5,135 nucleotides of DNA. It comes from RYN-433 sp036558265 (lineage in GTDB: Bacteria; Planctomycetota; Phycisphaerae; Tepidisphaerales; Tepidisphaeraceae). The position numbers were made by a program, and so were the translations under genes. The notes beneath the pieces were generated by a model. That model worked only from the letters and a program-made list of their open reading frames with translations. It was not told the origin of the DNA and searched no databases. The DNA is taken from assembly GCA_036558265.1 (NCBI GenBank), contig DATBFY010000514.1, positions 1 to 5,135 on the forward strand, given 5' to 3'. Shown here piece by piece: positions 4,846 to 5,135 of this stretch; position 1 is the first letter of the stretch, and each line of letters starts with the position of its first letter.

Positions 4846-5135
4846 TCATGTGCGGATCGTCTTCAGGTGGGCGATCGCGTCGCGCGCGGCGGTGGTTCGG
4901 TCGGGCAGGTCGATGGGGTCGACGGTTAGCCACCCGGAGTAGCCCGCCTCGTCCAGGAGCGACACGAAGTGACCCCAGTTCGTCCCGCCGCGACCGATCG
5001 TGGCGGGTTTGGTGCGCTTGTCGTGTCCGGCGATCGCGTCGCGTGCGCGGACGTGGCGGATCAACGGGCCGAGTCGGCTGAAGACCTCTTCCACCCCCCA
5101 TCGATCTTTCAGGATCGCGACGGGATCCAGGTCTA
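4846..5135 (-). CDS. Sugar phosphate isomerase/epimerase-like TIM-barrel protein, C-terminal fragment
   Basis: The minus-strand frame is open from the window edge (first full codon at 5133) to a TGA at 4846-4848, giving the last 95 residues of a longer protein. It starts DLDPVAILKDRWG, then LGPLIRHVRARDA, TIGRGGTNWGHFVSLLDEAG and YSGWLTVD. These correspond to the final barrel strands of the xylose-isomerase-like/AP-endonuclease-2 superfamily: a histidine (HVRARD) after a strand, the GRG..W segment, and GW..VD, where family members usually have GW..VE or VD near the metal site. Such proteins isomerise or epimerise keto-sugars or their phosphates and normally have about 260-300 residues, so roughly two thirds lies beyond the window. 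GTG at 5094 is internal, not the start. Its adjacency to the GH20 gene suggests it processes the released sugar, but the substrate cannot be told from this fragment. Confidence 0.75.
   Translation of the reverse strand, partial: DLDPVAILKDRWGVEEVFSRLGPLIRHVRARDAIAGHDKRTKPATIGRGGTNWGHFVSLLDEAGYSGWLTVDPIDLPDRTTAARDAIAHLKTIRT

Noticed and set aside
4778..5101. Minus-strand 107-codon frame overlapping the isomerase end and hydrolase start
   Set aside because: It is an arginine/proline-rich out-of-frame reading; the isomerase-like frame in the same place matches the family.

Overview
This 5135-base, high-GC window looks like chromosomal DNA from a planctomycete-type bacterium (Planctomycetota, possibly the Phycisphaerae side). 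That is an inference from three things: a pseudopilin with the CPSD and DGH signatures that such genomes carry in many copies, its position next to a sugar-degradation gene pair, and a GC-rich palindromic intergenic repeat of a kind common there. No rRNA, tRNA, CRISPR array, transposase or phage gene is visible.

Layout. Positions 1-774 (minus) hold a nearly complete four-helix membrane protein of the bestrophin-like/DUF4239 type. It runs off the left edge and carries an uninterrupted 13-G tract near its N-terminus. Positions 775-1042 are a divergent intergenic region with several inverted repeats and a G-run cluster. Positions 1043-1654 (plus) hold a small class I SAM-dependent methyltransferase. 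Only 21 bases after it, convergently, comes a 61-residue two-helix membrane protein (1676-1861, minus). Positions 1862-2089 hold an 8-base tandem repeat and a minus-strand intrinsic terminator, directly followed on the same strand by a canonical four-run G-quadruplex motif.

The right half (2090-5135) is all minus strand. In transcription order it has the C-terminal end of a sugar phosphate isomerase/epimerase-like TIM-barrel protein (4846-5135, cut by the window edge), then after 31 bases a family 20 glycoside hydrolase without a signal peptide (3000-4814), then after 193 bases a prepilin-like protein with its own Shine-Dalgarno site (2090-2806). The isomerase and hydrolase look like one transcription unit for intracellular breakdown of an amino-sugar or related glycoside. 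The pseudopilin is probably transcribed from its own promoter in the gap, which also contains the dispersed palindromic repeat, and ends at the terminator at 1976-1996.

No obviously new multi-gene system is present. The most interesting points are the homopolymer tract inside the membrane-protein gene, the terminator plus G-quadruplex pair, the altered acid/base motif of the hydrolase, and the leaderless-looking hydrolase start.
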